NCBI RefSeq assembly: GCF_017312485.1
Contig: NZ_BMBA01000002.1
Span: forward strand, 1,044,635-1,108,634
Origin: Clostridium zeae
Lineage (GTDB): Bacteria; Bacillota; Clostridia; Clostridiales; Clostridiaceae
DNA: 64,000 nt
Direction: 5' to 3'
Shown: piece after piece, positions 8,390 through 17,074 of the stretch
Layout: every line of letters begins with the position of its first letter
Position numbering within the stretch: the stretch's first letter is position 1
Position numbers and translations under genes: made by a program
Notes under the pieces: generated by a model
Seen by the model: only the letters and a program-made list of their open reading frames with translations
Databases searched by the model: none
Told to the model about the DNA's origin: nothing

Positions 8390-8392
8390 CTA

Positions 8393-10054
8393 TTATATAC
8401 TTAAAAACTTTTCAAATCTGCTTCTTACCTTTTCTTCACCCATAATTTGCATTATAGTATAAAGATCTGGTGTGTTATTTCTATGAGCTAACGCACTTCT
8501 AACTGCACCTGCAACATCAGAAATCATGCCTTTGAATTGATCTGGATTTGCTTTAAATTCTTTTCTATTAGCACAGTATCCAAGTCTTATTCCTATTTCC
8601 TTTAAGTCTTCAAACCAAGCTTCTTGACTACCAGCATTGAAGTTAAACTCATCTTTGTAAGTGTTTATTACTTCCTTTGCAGCATCAATTGAAAGCCCCT
8701 TTGGAAGTTCTATTTGATTTACTGTTTCTTTATCAAATAATTCATCAAAGAAATAGAATATCTTATCCTGAACTTCATCCCACTTAGCATAGTCTTTTCT
8801 TGGCTTTGGACCTTCTTTATCTATATTAAATATTTCTTTTGCCATTGTTTCATTTGACTTAACTAATGCGCACATTTCGTTATCATATTCTTTAGCCCAA
8901 GCTATATAGTTTGCATAAACATCATCAGCCTTCATTGCAGCTATACGATCTTTTGATACGTCATTTAATTTAACTAAATCAAATAACGCCCCACTCTTAC
9001 TCATCTTTTCTAATTGAACCTCAAATTCATGGTAATCAGCCGTTGGATTTTCAGATCTCCATTCTTCAAAAGTTGAATTAACAATGTTAAGTAAGTATTC
9101 GATAACTGTAACTGTTGGATATCCCACTTCCTTATAGTAAGAAACAGCTGCTTCTGCATCTTTTCTCTTTGAAAGCTTTCTCTTTGATCCACCATCTTGT
9201 TTCATTATTGTAGGAATATGAGCATATCTAGGTGCTTCAAAACCTAATACTTCAAATAACTGAACATGTATAGGAAGCGAAGATAACCATTCTTCTCCTC
9301 TTATAACATCTGTAGTTCTCATTAAGAAGTCGTCTATTGCATGAGCAAAGTGATAAGTTGGAAGTCCATCTCCCTTTATAAGTACAACATCTTGATTGTT
9401 TTCAGGGAAAGATATATCTCCTTTTATAAGATCATGAAAATCAACTCTTTTTTCTGGATTTCCTGGAGACTTCAGTCTTATTATATATTGCTCTCCTCTT
9501 TCAATTCTCTCTAAAGCTTCCTCTTCAGTGATATTTCTAAACTTTGCATATTCTCCATAGTAACCTGGAGTTATTTTATTAGCTATTTGTTTTTCTCTTA
9601 GCTCTGCTAACTCTTCTGGAGTGCAGAAATCTGGGTAAGCTAATCCTTTTATTAGTAAGTCTTTTGCAAAAGTGTTATAGATATCAGCTCTTTGACTTTG
9701 TCTATATGGACCATATTCACCTTTAGAAGTTTCTTGTCCTGTCATACCTTCATTAAAATCTAGTCCAAAATGATGCATAGTTGCTATAGTATCATCTATT
9801 GCCCCTGGAACTTCTCTCTTTTGATCGGTATCTTCAATTCTTAAATAAAATACGCCTTCACTTTGACTGGCTAATCTTTCATTGATTAACGCAGCAAACA
9901 CTCCCCCTATATGTTGAAAGCCTGTTGGGCTTGGTGCATATCTTACTACCTTTGCACCTTCTTTAAGATTTCTTTTTGGATATTTTTCCATATAATATTC
10001 TATAGAGCATTCAACCTTTGGGAATATTTTCTCTGCTAATTTTTCAAAACTCAT
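8393..10054 (-). CDS. gltX: Glutamyl-tRNA synthetase
   Basis: GluRS charges tRNA-Glu, which is needed for protein and tetrapyrrole synthesis. The 553-residue protein has [19 protein letters not shown] (HIGH region, near residue 40), [13 protein letters not shown] (near 75) and [10 protein letters not shown] (KMSKS equivalent, near 295), followed by the helical anticodon-binding half. RIEDTD identifies GluRS rather than GlnRS. The ATG at 10054 is chosen because AAAGGAGATG lies about 7 bases upstream. A longer frame to 10120 would start inside the leader terminator. Expression is governed by a T-box leader (10113-10388). The gene converges on glnS. At 553 residues it is longer than the usual bacterial GluRS, in line with a clostridial subgroup. 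Confidence 0.96.
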   Translation of the reverse strand: MSFEKLAEKIFPKVECSIEYYMEKYPKRNLKEGAKVVRYAPSPTGFQHIGGVFAALINERLASQSEGVFYLRIEDTDQKREVPGAIDDTIATMHHFGLDFNEGMTGQETSKGEYGPYRQSQRADIYNTFAKDLLIKGLAYPDFCTPEELAELREKQIANKITPGYYGEYAKFRNITEEEALERIERGEQYIIRLKSPGNPEKRVDFHDLIKGDISFPENNQDVVLIKGDGLPTYHFAHAIDDFLMRTTDVIRGEEWLSSLPIHVQLFEVLGFEAPRYAHIPTIMKQDGGSKRKLSKRKDAEAAVSYYKEVGYPTVTVIEYLLNIVNSTFEEWRSENPTADYHEFEVQLEKMSKSGALFDLVKLNDVSKDRIAAMKADDVYANYIAWAKEYDNEMCALVKSNETMAKEIFNIDKEGPKPRKDYAKWDEVQDKIFYFFDELFDKETVNQIELPKGLSIDAAKEVINTYKDEFNFNAGSQEAWFEDLKEIGIRLGYCANRKEFKANPDQFKGMISDVAGAVRSALAHRNNTPDLYTIMQIMGEEKVRSRFEKFLSI

Positions 10055-10112
10055 CAAACACATCTCCTTTTTATCTATGGCCATATTTAATATTTTTATA
10101 TAAAAATAAAAA

Positions 10113-10388
10113 CCTTTCATCCTAAAAATACTTAGGACGAAAGGCTATCTTCCGCGTTACCACCTAAATTGATTAATTTCTTAATCCACTTATTTATCTT
10201 TAAGGGAATAACCCCATAAATATACTACGTTTATAAACTTTCTATCTATCGCTCCAAAGCTTCCTTCAATAGCTTTAACTTCTAGGATTACACCCTCCCT
10301 AGATCTCTTCAAATTAAGAATCTATTTACTCTTCTTTATCAACACGTTTATTAAGTTTTCATATCTAAATTTATTATTTAAAAAATAC
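10113..10388 (-). ncRNA. T-box riboswitch leader of gltX
   Basis: The minus-strand leader carries the T-box core GGTGGTAACGCGG (10152-10165) whose bulge binds the tRNA acceptor end. It is followed by a strong terminator, CCTTTCGTCCTAA with TTAGGATGAAAGG (10113-10144), then TTTTTATTTTT. Upstream lies a long stem I region with AG-rich elements and a GAAGG stretch that probably includes the Glu specifier codon GAA. Uncharged tRNA-Glu would favour the antiterminator and raise gltX expression. The 3' half is certain; the exact stem I boundaries and the specifier position are inferred. Confidence 0.93.
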
Positions 10389-10394
10389 AAATCA

Positions 10395-10423
10395 ATTATA
10401 CATTTTGGAAATAATAATGTAAA
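10395..10423 (-). promoter_or_regulatory. Sigma-A promoter of the gltX T-box transcript
   Basis: On the minus strand TTTACA and TATAAT are separated by exactly 17 bp, about 8 bp before the predicted start of the T-box leader. The rest of 10424-10509 shows nothing notable. Confidence 0.75.
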
Positions 10424-10509
10424 GACATTTTCTTATCATAAGATAAAGTAATTTCCATAATTAATGTTTATAGCTATAACTTAATCATGAAATTATATAC
10501 TATAAAGCA

Positions 10510-11784
10510 TTAAGCCTTTTTTTTATTTTTTCTAAAATAATTGCTCTTGTTATCTTTCCTATTAGTATCATTTTTTCTTGTATTTCTATTTTTCTCTGCA
10601 CCTTTATTCTTCAATATATCAGAACTTTTAATGCTTACCTCTAAGTTATTAGCTGTATATGGATGTTCTTTAATAACTGTTATTGATTTTGATATAGTTT
10701 TTTCAATATGTTTAAGTAAATCTTTTTCTTCCTCATCACAAAAAGAAATTGCCATACCTTCTGCTCCAGCTCTTCCAGTACGTCCAATTCTATGCACATA
10801 GGTTTCTGGTACTTCAGGCAAATCAAAATTTATTACATGTGATAACTTTTCCACATCAATCCCTCTTGCAGCTATATCTGTTGCAACTAAAACTCTTATT
10901 TTCTTTTCTTTAAAATTACTTAACGCAAGCTGCCTTGAGTTTTGTGATTTATTACCATGAATTGCCTGAGCCTGTATTCCTGCTTTAACAAGATCACCTG
11001 CTATTTTATTAGCATTATGCTTGGTTCTAGAAAATACAAGAACAGATTCAATTGATTTATCTTTTAACAGATGCGTAAGCAAGTGTCTCTTATTTCTCTT
11101 TTCAACCAAATATACTGACTGCCTAATAGTATCTATAGTAGATGAAACTGGGGTTACCTCTACCTTTATTGGATTTAAAAGAATAGACTCTATAAGCTTT
11201 GAGATTTCCTTAGGCATAGTCGCAGAAAACAACATTGTCTGCCTATTTTTAGGAAGCTTTGCTATAATTCTTTTTACATCATGACCTAGTCCCATATCAA
11301 GCATTCTATCTGCCTCATCGAGCACTAAAAACTCTATATGCTGTAGATTTATATACTTTTGTTGTACTAAATCCAGCAACCTTCCTGGAGTTGCAACCAA
11401 AACATCTATTCCTGCCTTTAACCTCTCTACCTGAGCCTTTTGTGAAACTCCACCAAAAATAGCAGTATTCTTTATTCCTGTATACTTTCCATATGCCGAA
11501 AAACTTTCTTCAATCTGGATAGCTAGTTCTCTTGTTGGAGCCAACACTAAAGCTTTAATATTTATATTTTTTCTTTCAGTTTCTTTCTTTTTATGAAGAA
11601 GTTGCAATATAGGTATAGCAAATGCTGCTGTTTTTCCTGTACCTGTCTGTGCAAATCCTTCTAAATCTTTTCCTTCAAGGATAACTGGTATAGCTTGCTC
11701 CTGTATTGGCGTAGCTGTAGTATATCCTTCATCCTTTATTGCTTTTAAAATTGGTTCAATAATTTTCAATTCTTCAAAAAACAT
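10510..11784 (-). CDS. DEAD-box ATP-dependent RNA helicase
   Basis: This 424-residue helicase has all core motifs in order: TPIQEQAIP (Q motif), AQTGTGKTAAF (I), PTRELA (Ia), TPGR (Ib), DEAD (II), SAT (III), VLVFSRTK (IV), ATDIAARGID (V) and HRIGRTGRAG (VI). A short basic Asn/Lys-rich tail (about 385-424) probably binds RNA. There is no DbpA-type RNA-recognition domain, so it is closest to the RhlE/CshA group. Such helicases unwind structured RNA and act in ribosome assembly, RNA decay and cold adaptation. It lies downstream of the cold-shock gene on the same strand, separated by a terminator and a large nested hairpin (11850-11950) that forms part of its leader. AAGGAG precedes the ATG. Confidence 0.93.
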   Translation of the reverse strand: MFFEELKIIEPILKAIKDEGYTTATPIQEQAIPVILEGKDLEGFAQTGTGKTAAFAIPILQLLHKKKETERKNINIKALVLAPTRELAIQIEESFSAYGKYTGIKNTAIFGGVSQKAQVERLKAGIDVLVATPGRLLDLVQQKYINLQHIEFLVLDEADRMLDMGLGHDVKRIIAKLPKNRQTMLFSATMPKEISKLIESILLNPIKVEVTPVSSTIDTIRQSVYLVEKRNKRHLLTHLLKDKSIESVLVFSRTKHNANKIAGDLVKAGIQAQAIHGNKSQNSRQLALSNFKEKKIRVLVATDIAARGIDVEKLSHVINFDLPEVPETYVHRIGRTGRAGAEGMAISFCDEEEKDLLKHIEKTISKSITVIKEHPYTANNLEVSIKSSDILKNKGAEKNRNTRKNDTNRKDNKSNYFRKNKKKA

Positions 11785-11849
11785 TTTTCTCCTTATTGGT
11801 ACCTAACAATTTAGCACCTTTAAATCTTATATAGTATTAAAAATTATAT

Positions 11850-11950
11850 AAGGATGTACCACTTCATTTTAGAATTTATATTTTCAAATTCTCCTCTCAT
11901 AACCTAAAGGAGTTTTGAAAATAGTTTTCAGATTGAATAGGTACATCTTT
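11850..11950 (-). promoter_or_regulatory. Nested hairpin in the helicase leader region
   Basis: Outer arms 11850-11860 and 11940-11950 pair (GGATGTACC with GGTACAT, one wobble). Inner arms 11881-11895 and 11908-11921 also pair (TTTTCAAA and CTCCT with AGGAG and TTTTGAAAA). The structure lies between the csp terminator and the helicase start, so in the minus-strand transcript it would be a 5' leader or a second terminator. Its function is unknown. Confidence 0.45.
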
Positions 11951-11964
11951 ATAAATAACTAAAA

Positions 11965-11995
11965 ACCCCTTAAATAGAATACCTATTTAAGGGGT
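11965..11995 (-). terminator. Intrinsic terminator of the cold-shock gene
   Basis: A perfect 13-bp stem (ACCCCTTAAATAG with CTATTTAAGGGGT) lies 15 bp past the csp stop, followed by TTTTTAGTTATTT on the minus strand. Confidence 0.9.
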
Positions 11996-12009
11996 AAAAA
12001 ATCTACTAA

Positions 12010-12207
12010 TTAAAGAATAGTAACATTTTCTGCTTGAGGTCCTTTAGGTCCCTTAGCTACATCAAAAGAAACTTCTTGGTTTTCTTCTAATGTCTTATAT
12101 CCATCTGTCTTTATTTGAGAAAAATGTACGAATACATCCTTTCCATCTTCTCCTGTAATAAATCCAAATCCCTTTTCTCCGTTAAACCATTTAACTTTAC
12201 CGTTCAT
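12010..12207 (-). CDS. Cold-shock protein (CspA/CspB family)
   Basis: The 65-residue protein is one cold-shock domain. It contains [19 protein letters not shown] (RNP1) and DVFVHFSQI (RNP2) and ends in [10 protein letters not shown]. It binds single-stranded RNA and DNA and acts as an RNA chaperone at low temperature and in growth transitions. GGAGG lies 9 bases before the ATG. The leader is about 65 nt long if the promoter at 12277-12306 is used. Its position just upstream of an RNA helicase, on the same strand, fits a shared RNA-remodelling role. Confidence 0.96.
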   Translation of the reverse strand: MNGKVKWFNGEKGFGFITGEDGKDVFVHFSQIKTDGYKTLEENQEVSFDVAKGPKGPQAENVTIL

Positions 12208-12276
12208 ATCATATACCTCCGAAATTTTATTATTCTTAAATTTGTTGTAATAACTAACTAATAAAATCTCGATATC

Positions 12277-12306
12277 ATCATACTCTATTACTAGGTACTA
12301 ATTGAA
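12277..12306 (-). promoter_or_regulatory. Probable csp promoter
   Basis: On the minus strand TTCAAT and TATGAT are 18 bp apart. The remaining gap from 12307 to 12544 is AT-rich and shows no gene or strong structure. Confidence 0.45.
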
Positions 12307-12544
12307 ATATATTTTGTTGCATTATTTACTATTAATTTAAGTACTTTTTAAGAATAACACAGTTAAATATATAAAGCAAGTTATTTTAATTTACATAATT
12401 TAAATCTACAACCTTCTTATTAGCAATGCAATTTATATGCTTCTTTATTTTATTTTCATTTATATATGATATTAATTATATTCTTATATAGCTTGAATCA
12501 TTTTTCTACTAAAAATATATAGTTACATGTAAATTGATTTTAAA

Positions 12545-13048
12545 TTATAGTAGCCTATACTCTATTTCATTTTGAGCCAAATTAATAAATTTTCTTATAG
12601 AATTCTTTTTTACATTTTCATCCTTTAACTGGTTATTGTGAAAATCGCCGCCATCTATGATTTTAGCATTTGGGCAATATTCACTAAATTTAGTGTGAAA
12701 ATTTCCAAAATCGCCTTTATGTGTGCAAAACGGAATAACAATTTTATTTTGTAGATTATATTCCTTTAAGAATGATGTAATTGGTGGTGTAATAGTATAC
12801 CACCATATTGGTGACCCAATAAAGATAATATCATATTTTTCAATGTTCTCTATATGCCGCTTTAATTGTGGTGTATGTCCACTTTTTATATGCATTAATC
12901 CTAAAGTTGCTGCAGTAGCTACATTGTATGTTTTCTCAAGCTCTATTTCAAAAATGTCACCACTTATAGATTTTTGAATACTTTCAGCAACTTGTCTAGT
13001 ATTACCTTGAAGGGAATAGTATACAATTAATATTTTCTTATTATCCAT
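12545..13048 (-). CDS. Flavodoxin-family protein
   Basis: The 167-residue protein has the FMN phosphate-binding loop YYSLQGNTRQ near the N-terminus. It has the flavodoxin strand FIGSPIWWYTITPP near residue 85, and CTHKGDFG near 115. It resembles flavodoxin_4-type domains that carry electrons or act as quinone/NAD(P)H partners. The ATG at 13048 is preferred because AAAAGGAGAATC lies just upstream; a 205-residue frame starting at 13162 would run through that site and overlap the upstream gene. It lies 94 bp downstream of a flavodoxin-ferredoxin fusion gene on the same strand, so a small redox operon is likely. Confidence 0.88.
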   Translation of the reverse strand: MDNKKILIVYYSLQGNTRQVAESIQKSISGDIFEIELEKTYNVATAATLGLMHIKSGHTPQLKRHIENIEKYDIIFIGSPIWWYTITPPITSFLKEYNLQNKIVIPFCTHKGDFGNFHTKFSEYCPNAKIIDGGDFHNNQLKDENVKKNSIRKFINLAQNEIEYRLL

Positions 13049-13142
13049 CTTGATTCTCCTTTTTTTATAGTATAATTTAGTTATACAAGGATCTTGTTTT
13101 ATTATAACTGTTCTAAATGATAAAAATTTACTTAGTTTATAT

Positions 13143-13940
13143 TCATACCTTAAGCTTTTCAATTACAGCTTTATTAGGCTTTGGATAATGTCCAAACTTA
13201 TTGTACCCATTTGTGTAAATTGCTTTTGTTGGACATAAATTGTAGCATGCAAAGCAACCATGACATTTAGCTTCATCAAATATTGGAAAATCATTCATTT
13301 TAATAACCTTATATGGGCATGTGTTAACACATTTTTTGCACTGGATACATAATGTGCTATCCACTTTCTTATCCCCCATAATCTTTCTCATCATTAATGC
13401 AGTTCCAAGTTTACTAAGCACAATATATTTAGTTTTTACTAATACCTTTTTCTCATTCACTACTTCTCTATTTCTTATTTTTAAACATATTCTTGATAGT
13501 TCATCTATGAAGATATTAAATTCATCCATCTGCTGTTTAGTTGGATTATTTATATGTCCATGATCATGCTTCATAACTGGAGGATAGTTTTCAGGAGTGT
13601 TTAACCCATGATCAAGTACTACCTTAAAACCCTTTTTTGTTATCTTCTCGGCTAAAATTTTTGTTGCTGCTCCGTTGTCTTTTCCATAGGTACTAAAGAC
13701 AAAAGCTGGTTTATTAATACTTTCCATACCATCAATATACGCTTTTACAAACTCAGCAATTGAATATTCATCTGCATAAGTAGCAAAACCTATAATATTA
13801 TACTCATCTAAATTTGGGTAACCATTTCTCATATTTATAAGATCAAACTCTACATCTTGAATCTTACTAATTATATACTCACAAGCTAATTTAGTATTTC
13901 CAGTCAGCGAAAAATATAAAATCGCACCCTTCATAATCAT
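13143..13940 (-). CDS. EFR1-family flavodoxin-ferredoxin fusion
   Basis: This 265-residue protein joins an N-terminal flavodoxin-like domain (LYFSLTGNTKLACEY) to a C-terminal pair of 4Fe-4S clusters. The cluster motifs are CIQCKKCVNTCPYKV and CHGCFACYNLCPTKA, near residues 200 and 230. This is the EFR1 architecture, expected to pass electrons between flavin and iron-sulfur centres in the cytoplasm. Two ATGs (13940 and 13934) share one AGGAAGGA site; the first gives MIMKG. It is transcribed away from a TetR gene at 14106, and the two promoters face each other, so that regulator probably controls it. Confidence 0.88.
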   Translation of the reverse strand: MIMKGAILYFSLTGNTKLACEYIISKIQDVEFDLINMRNGYPNLDEYNIIGFATYADEYSIAEFVKAYIDGMESINKPAFVFSTYGKDNGAATKILAEKITKKGFKVVLDHGLNTPENYPPVMKHDHGHINNPTKQQMDEFNIFIDELSRICLKIRNREVVNEKKVLVKTKYIVLSKLGTALMMRKIMGDKKVDSTLCIQCKKCVNTCPYKVIKMNDFPIFDEAKCHGCFACYNLCPTKAIYTNGYNKFGHYPKPNKAVIEKLKV

Positions 13941-14006
13941 TATTCCTTCCTCAACAAATTAATATATACCTAAGCCTTTTGGATTGTTTGTTCCAACTTT
14001 ATTTTA

Positions 14007-14073
14007 ATACTATATCTATTTTCTCCTATTGTCAATGAGTAAATTGACTAAAAGCGCTTTTTTTAGTTATAAT
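14007..14073. promoter_or_regulatory. Facing promoters between EFR1 operon and TetR gene
   Basis: Leftward: TTGACA-N17-TAGTAT (14035 to 14007). Rightward: TTGACT-N18-TATAAT (14044-14073). The two -35 boxes form the dyad GTCAATgagtaaATTGAC (14031-14048). A dimer bound there would cover both -35 elements, a good arrangement for TetR repression of itself and of the redox genes. Confidence 0.65.
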
Positions 14074-14105
14074 ATAGAATATATAATCCACGGTGGTGAT
14101 AAAAA

Positions 14106-14669
14106 ATGAGTAAAAGATCAGATATATTAGATGCTACTCTTCAACTGATTGTAGAGGAAAGTATCCAATCAGTTACTTTAGCGAAGATTTTAAAAAAAGC
14201 AGATGTTGGTTCTGGAACTTTATATAATTATTTTTCCAGTAAAGATGACTTAATAAGCGCCTTATACCAGGATATACTTTTAAAAATGGATGCTGTCATC
14301 TTATCAAATTATGATCAATCTGAAGGAATAAAGATACGGTTTGATAAATTAGTTTCTGGTTTATTAGAATATACATTTCAATACTTTGATGAACTTAATT
14401 TTGCTGAGCAATACGCATATTTGCTACATAAAACTAAATGTCATAATGATACTTCAATAAATAATGCTTTCATTAACATTGTATATAACTTAATTATTGA
14501 AGGTCAAAATCAAAGAATTATTAAAAATATAGATACTTCTTTGGTTGCCCAAATTATATCAGGTATAATTACCTCAGTTGTAAAAGGCCACAAGGGCGGT
14601 AAATTGCAACTTGATGAAGCTAAAAAACATGAAGTTCTTAATGCTTGCTGGCATTCTATAAGAGCCTAA
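14106..14669 (+). CDS. TetR/AcrR-family regulator
   Basis: The 187-residue protein has a TetR helix-turn-helix at about residues 5-50 (ILDATLQLIVEESIQ, LAKILKKADVGSGTLYNYF, then SSKDDLI). A helical ligand-binding half follows. It is divergent from the flavodoxin-ferredoxin operon, with a 165-bp shared control region. It likely represses both directions and responds to a redox-active or toxic compound; this role is inferred from position. GGTGGTGAT serves as the ribosome binding site. A clear terminator follows at 14691-14722. Confidence 0.9.
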   Translation: MSKRSDILDATLQLIVEESIQSVTLAKILKKADVGSGTLYNYFSSKDDLISALYQDILLKMDAVILSNYDQSEGIKIRFDKLVSGLLEYTFQYFDELNFAEQYAYLLHKTKCHNDTSINNAFINIVYNLIIEGQNQRIIKNIDTSLVAQIISGIITSVVKGHKGGKLQLDEAKKHEVLNACWHSIRA

Positions 14670-14690
14670 ATAATAATTGCTATAAACTAA

Positions 14691-14722
14691 AAAAACTCTC
14701 ACAAATCCAGTGAGAGTTTTTT
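14691..14722. terminator. Intrinsic terminator after TetR gene
   Basis: Stem AAAAACTCTCAC with GTGAGAGTTTTTT around a short loop, 22 bp past the stop. Flanking A and T runs on both sides allow it to serve the TetR gene and possibly the convergent permease. Confidence 0.88.
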
Positions 14723-14848
14723 AAAATTACGAAATTTTCATTTAAAGACACTTTATATTTTTAATATAACATTTATTTATATTCAGTGATCAATCTTCAG
14801 ACTTAGAACGTTCAATCCAAAATATTCTGATTTAATTCATAACTAACA

Positions 14849-16720
14849 TTACTTACAATCATCTGATCCCTTTCTTCTACATTCCTCCAAGTGATATGGA
14901 TAGGTTGAAACCACTATATTATGATTTCTAAGCAAGGTTTCTCTAAGAATTAAACTTGTATGATTATGTAAAACTTCTCCCCTCTTTTCATGACTGATGA
15001 ATTCCGGTAATATTACTGTTATCTTTTCATCTTCACCAGCAGCATCTGCTATCAATTGTATATTATCAATCAAAGGATTTATTATTGCTCTATATGGTGA
15101 ATATTTAGATACAAGTATTATATCTGTGTTCAACTCATCCCATCTCTGTTTTAATTTATCAATTGCCTCCTGATCTGGCGACACATTTAGAGCAATGACA
15201 TTCTCACTTAAACTCTGAGCATATTGAAGTGTACTTATAGATGCTTTATTTAAACTAGCTATAGGAACTACTACAATATGAGTATATTTTTTCTTCATAT
15301 TTATGTCTTTTAGGTTTACAGTACTTATACTTAAACCTTTAGCTACTTTATCATAGTGAGCTTTAATTCTTAATTGTCCTAAAATTATAATTGGAATTAG
15401 TATTACAACTATAAAAGCTCCTTGGCTGAACTTTTCAATCAAAATTACTATTCCTGTTATTAAAGTTAACACAGTTCCTATTCCATTTATAATAGCACCT
15501 TTTTTCCAACCTTCTTCTTTTTCTTTTATCCAATGATTAACCATACCAAATTGACCTAAAGTAAAAGAAGTAAACACTCCCAATGCATATAAAGGAATCA
15601 ACCTATGAGTATCGGCTCTAAATATAATAACCAAAATACATGCAATAAAAGATAACCCTACGATTCCAAATGTAAACCCAAGGCGCTTTCCTCTAACAGT
15701 AAATTGTCTTGGTGCATAGCCGTCCTTAGCAACTATATACATCAGCATTGGAAATCCAGTAAAAGCTGTATTACATGCCATAAGTAGTATTATAGCTGTA
15801 CTGAATTGTATTATATAGAACATAAAACCATTGCTAAAAATCCCTGAAGCTATTTGTGAGATAACTGTAGGTCCATCTGTAATTGGTACTGCTGTATAAA
15901 ATATTGCAAGTACTGATGTACCTCCAAATATGAAAAATATCATGAATGCCAATAATATCATAACGATTTTTGCATTTCTTTGACTTGGCTCTTTAAAGTT
16001 GGGAACAGAATTACTTACTGCCTCTAATCCCGTTAAAGCGGAACATCCAGAAGCAAAAGCTCTTAATATCAAAAATAAGGATAAGCTTTGTGTAGCTTTT
16101 GTAGGTACCGAATACATAGGCGCTGGATGGATATTTAGTACAAAATATTTAAATAATCCATAAATTATCATAAATATCATACTAACTATAAATATATAAC
16201 TAGGAATTGCAAATATCTTTGAAGATTCACTTATGCCTCTTAAATTTAAAATAGTTAAAATTACAATTATCACCACAACTATTAAAACTTTATATTGCAT
16301 TAAGCTACTAAACGCTGAGGCAATAGCATCTGCTCCTGCACTAGCACTAACTGCTACTGTAAGTATATAATCTATTATTAATCCTGCACCTGCAGTTAAA
16401 CCAGCCTTATCACTCAAGTTTTCCTTCGCTACCTTATATGCCCCTCCACCTTGAGGATATGCTTTAATAATCTGTATGTATGAAATTGTAAGGATTAGGA
16501 GTAGACCAATAATCATAAATGAAGTCCATGTTAGCCATTGATATGCTGATGCACCTAATACTATTAAAACAAAAAGAATTTCCTGTGCCGCATATGCTAC
16601 AGAAGATACCGCATCACTTGCCATAATTGCAAGACCAAAAGGTACATTATATTTCTCATGCTTACCTTGCTCACTACGCAGTGGTTCTCCAAGTAACACA
16701 TCTGAAAATTTTCTATTCAT
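14849..16720 (-). CDS. APC-superfamily permease, KimA-like (probable K+ or amino acid uptake)
   Basis: The 623-residue membrane protein has about 12 transmembrane segments (residues about 25-450) and a cytoplasmic C-terminal domain of about 170 residues. The N-terminal motif NVPFGLAIMASDAVSSVAYA and the helix with YPQGGGAYKVAKENL are typical of APC transporters. The length and soluble tail match the B. subtilis KimA (YdaO) type, a potassium/proton symporter controlled by c-di-AMP. I see no c-di-AMP (ydaO) riboswitch upstream. Potassium is the favoured substrate by architecture, but amino acid transport cannot be excluded. The start is supported by AGGGGGC ahead of the ATG. The gene appears monocistronic. 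Confidence 0.82.
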   Translation of the reverse strand: MNRKFSDVLLGEPLRSEQGKHEKYNVPFGLAIMASDAVSSVAYAAQEILFVLIVLGASAYQWLTWTSFMIIGLLLILTISYIQIIKAYPQGGGAYKVAKENLSDKAGLTAGAGLIIDYILTVAVSASAGADAIASAFSSLMQYKVLIVVVIIVILTILNLRGISESSKIFAIPSYIFIVSMIFMIIYGLFKYFVLNIHPAPMYSVPTKATQSLSLFLILRAFASGCSALTGLEAVSNSVPNFKEPSQRNAKIVMILLAFMIFFIFGGTSVLAIFYTAVPITDGPTVISQIASGIFSNGFMFYIIQFSTAIILLMACNTAFTGFPMLMYIVAKDGYAPRQFTVRGKRLGFTFGIVGLSFIACILVIIFRADTHRLIPLYALGVFTSFTLGQFGMVNHWIKEKEEGWKKGAIINGIGTVLTLITGIVILIEKFSQGAFIVVILIPIIILGQLRIKAHYDKVAKGLSISTVNLKDINMKKKYTHIVVVPIASLNKASISTLQYAQSLSENVIALNVSPDQEAIDKLKQRWDELNTDIILVSKYSPYRAIINPLIDNIQLIADAAGEDEKITVILPEFISHEKRGEVLHNHTSLILRETLLRNHNIVVSTYPYHLEECRRKGSDDCK

Positions 16721-17074
16721 CGTTTTGCCCCCTATACTATGTTGTAAAAAATATCTTTTTTAAAATAATAAATGAATCTGATATTGTACCTTAATTATTA
16801 GAACTTTTTATTAATTATACTTTCTCTCATTTTTCTAAAAATGATACATCATCTTATAACTAATGTTTTTGTGTTAATATTACAGTCCATTATATTCCAA
16901 TATATTGAATTTTTTTACCATTAACTTTAATATAATTCATGTTTTCTAGAAATATATTTAAAAACTAATTACAAAAAGCATGCAGTATCTAAGAAAAATG
17001 ACGAAAATATATAATAGTGGCTGAATATTTATTCACTGGATATTTTATTAATTAAATAAGGAGGTGTATTTATC
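16721..17074. other. Divergent intergenic region, little recognisable
   Basis: This AT-rich gap lies between the permease and the transglutaminase-like gene. A -10-like TATAAT at 17010-17015 could serve the rightward gene, but no matching -35 is seen. No riboswitch, RNA gene or ORF is convincing. Confidence 0.4.

Noticed and set aside
12307-12544. Possible small RNA or ORF upstream of the cold-shock gene
   Set aside because: Only AT-rich sequence without a stable hairpin or start signals is seen.
16721-17074. c-di-AMP (ydaO) riboswitch expected before a KimA-like gene
   Set aside because: None of the GC-rich conserved blocks of that riboswitch are visible in this AT-rich gap.
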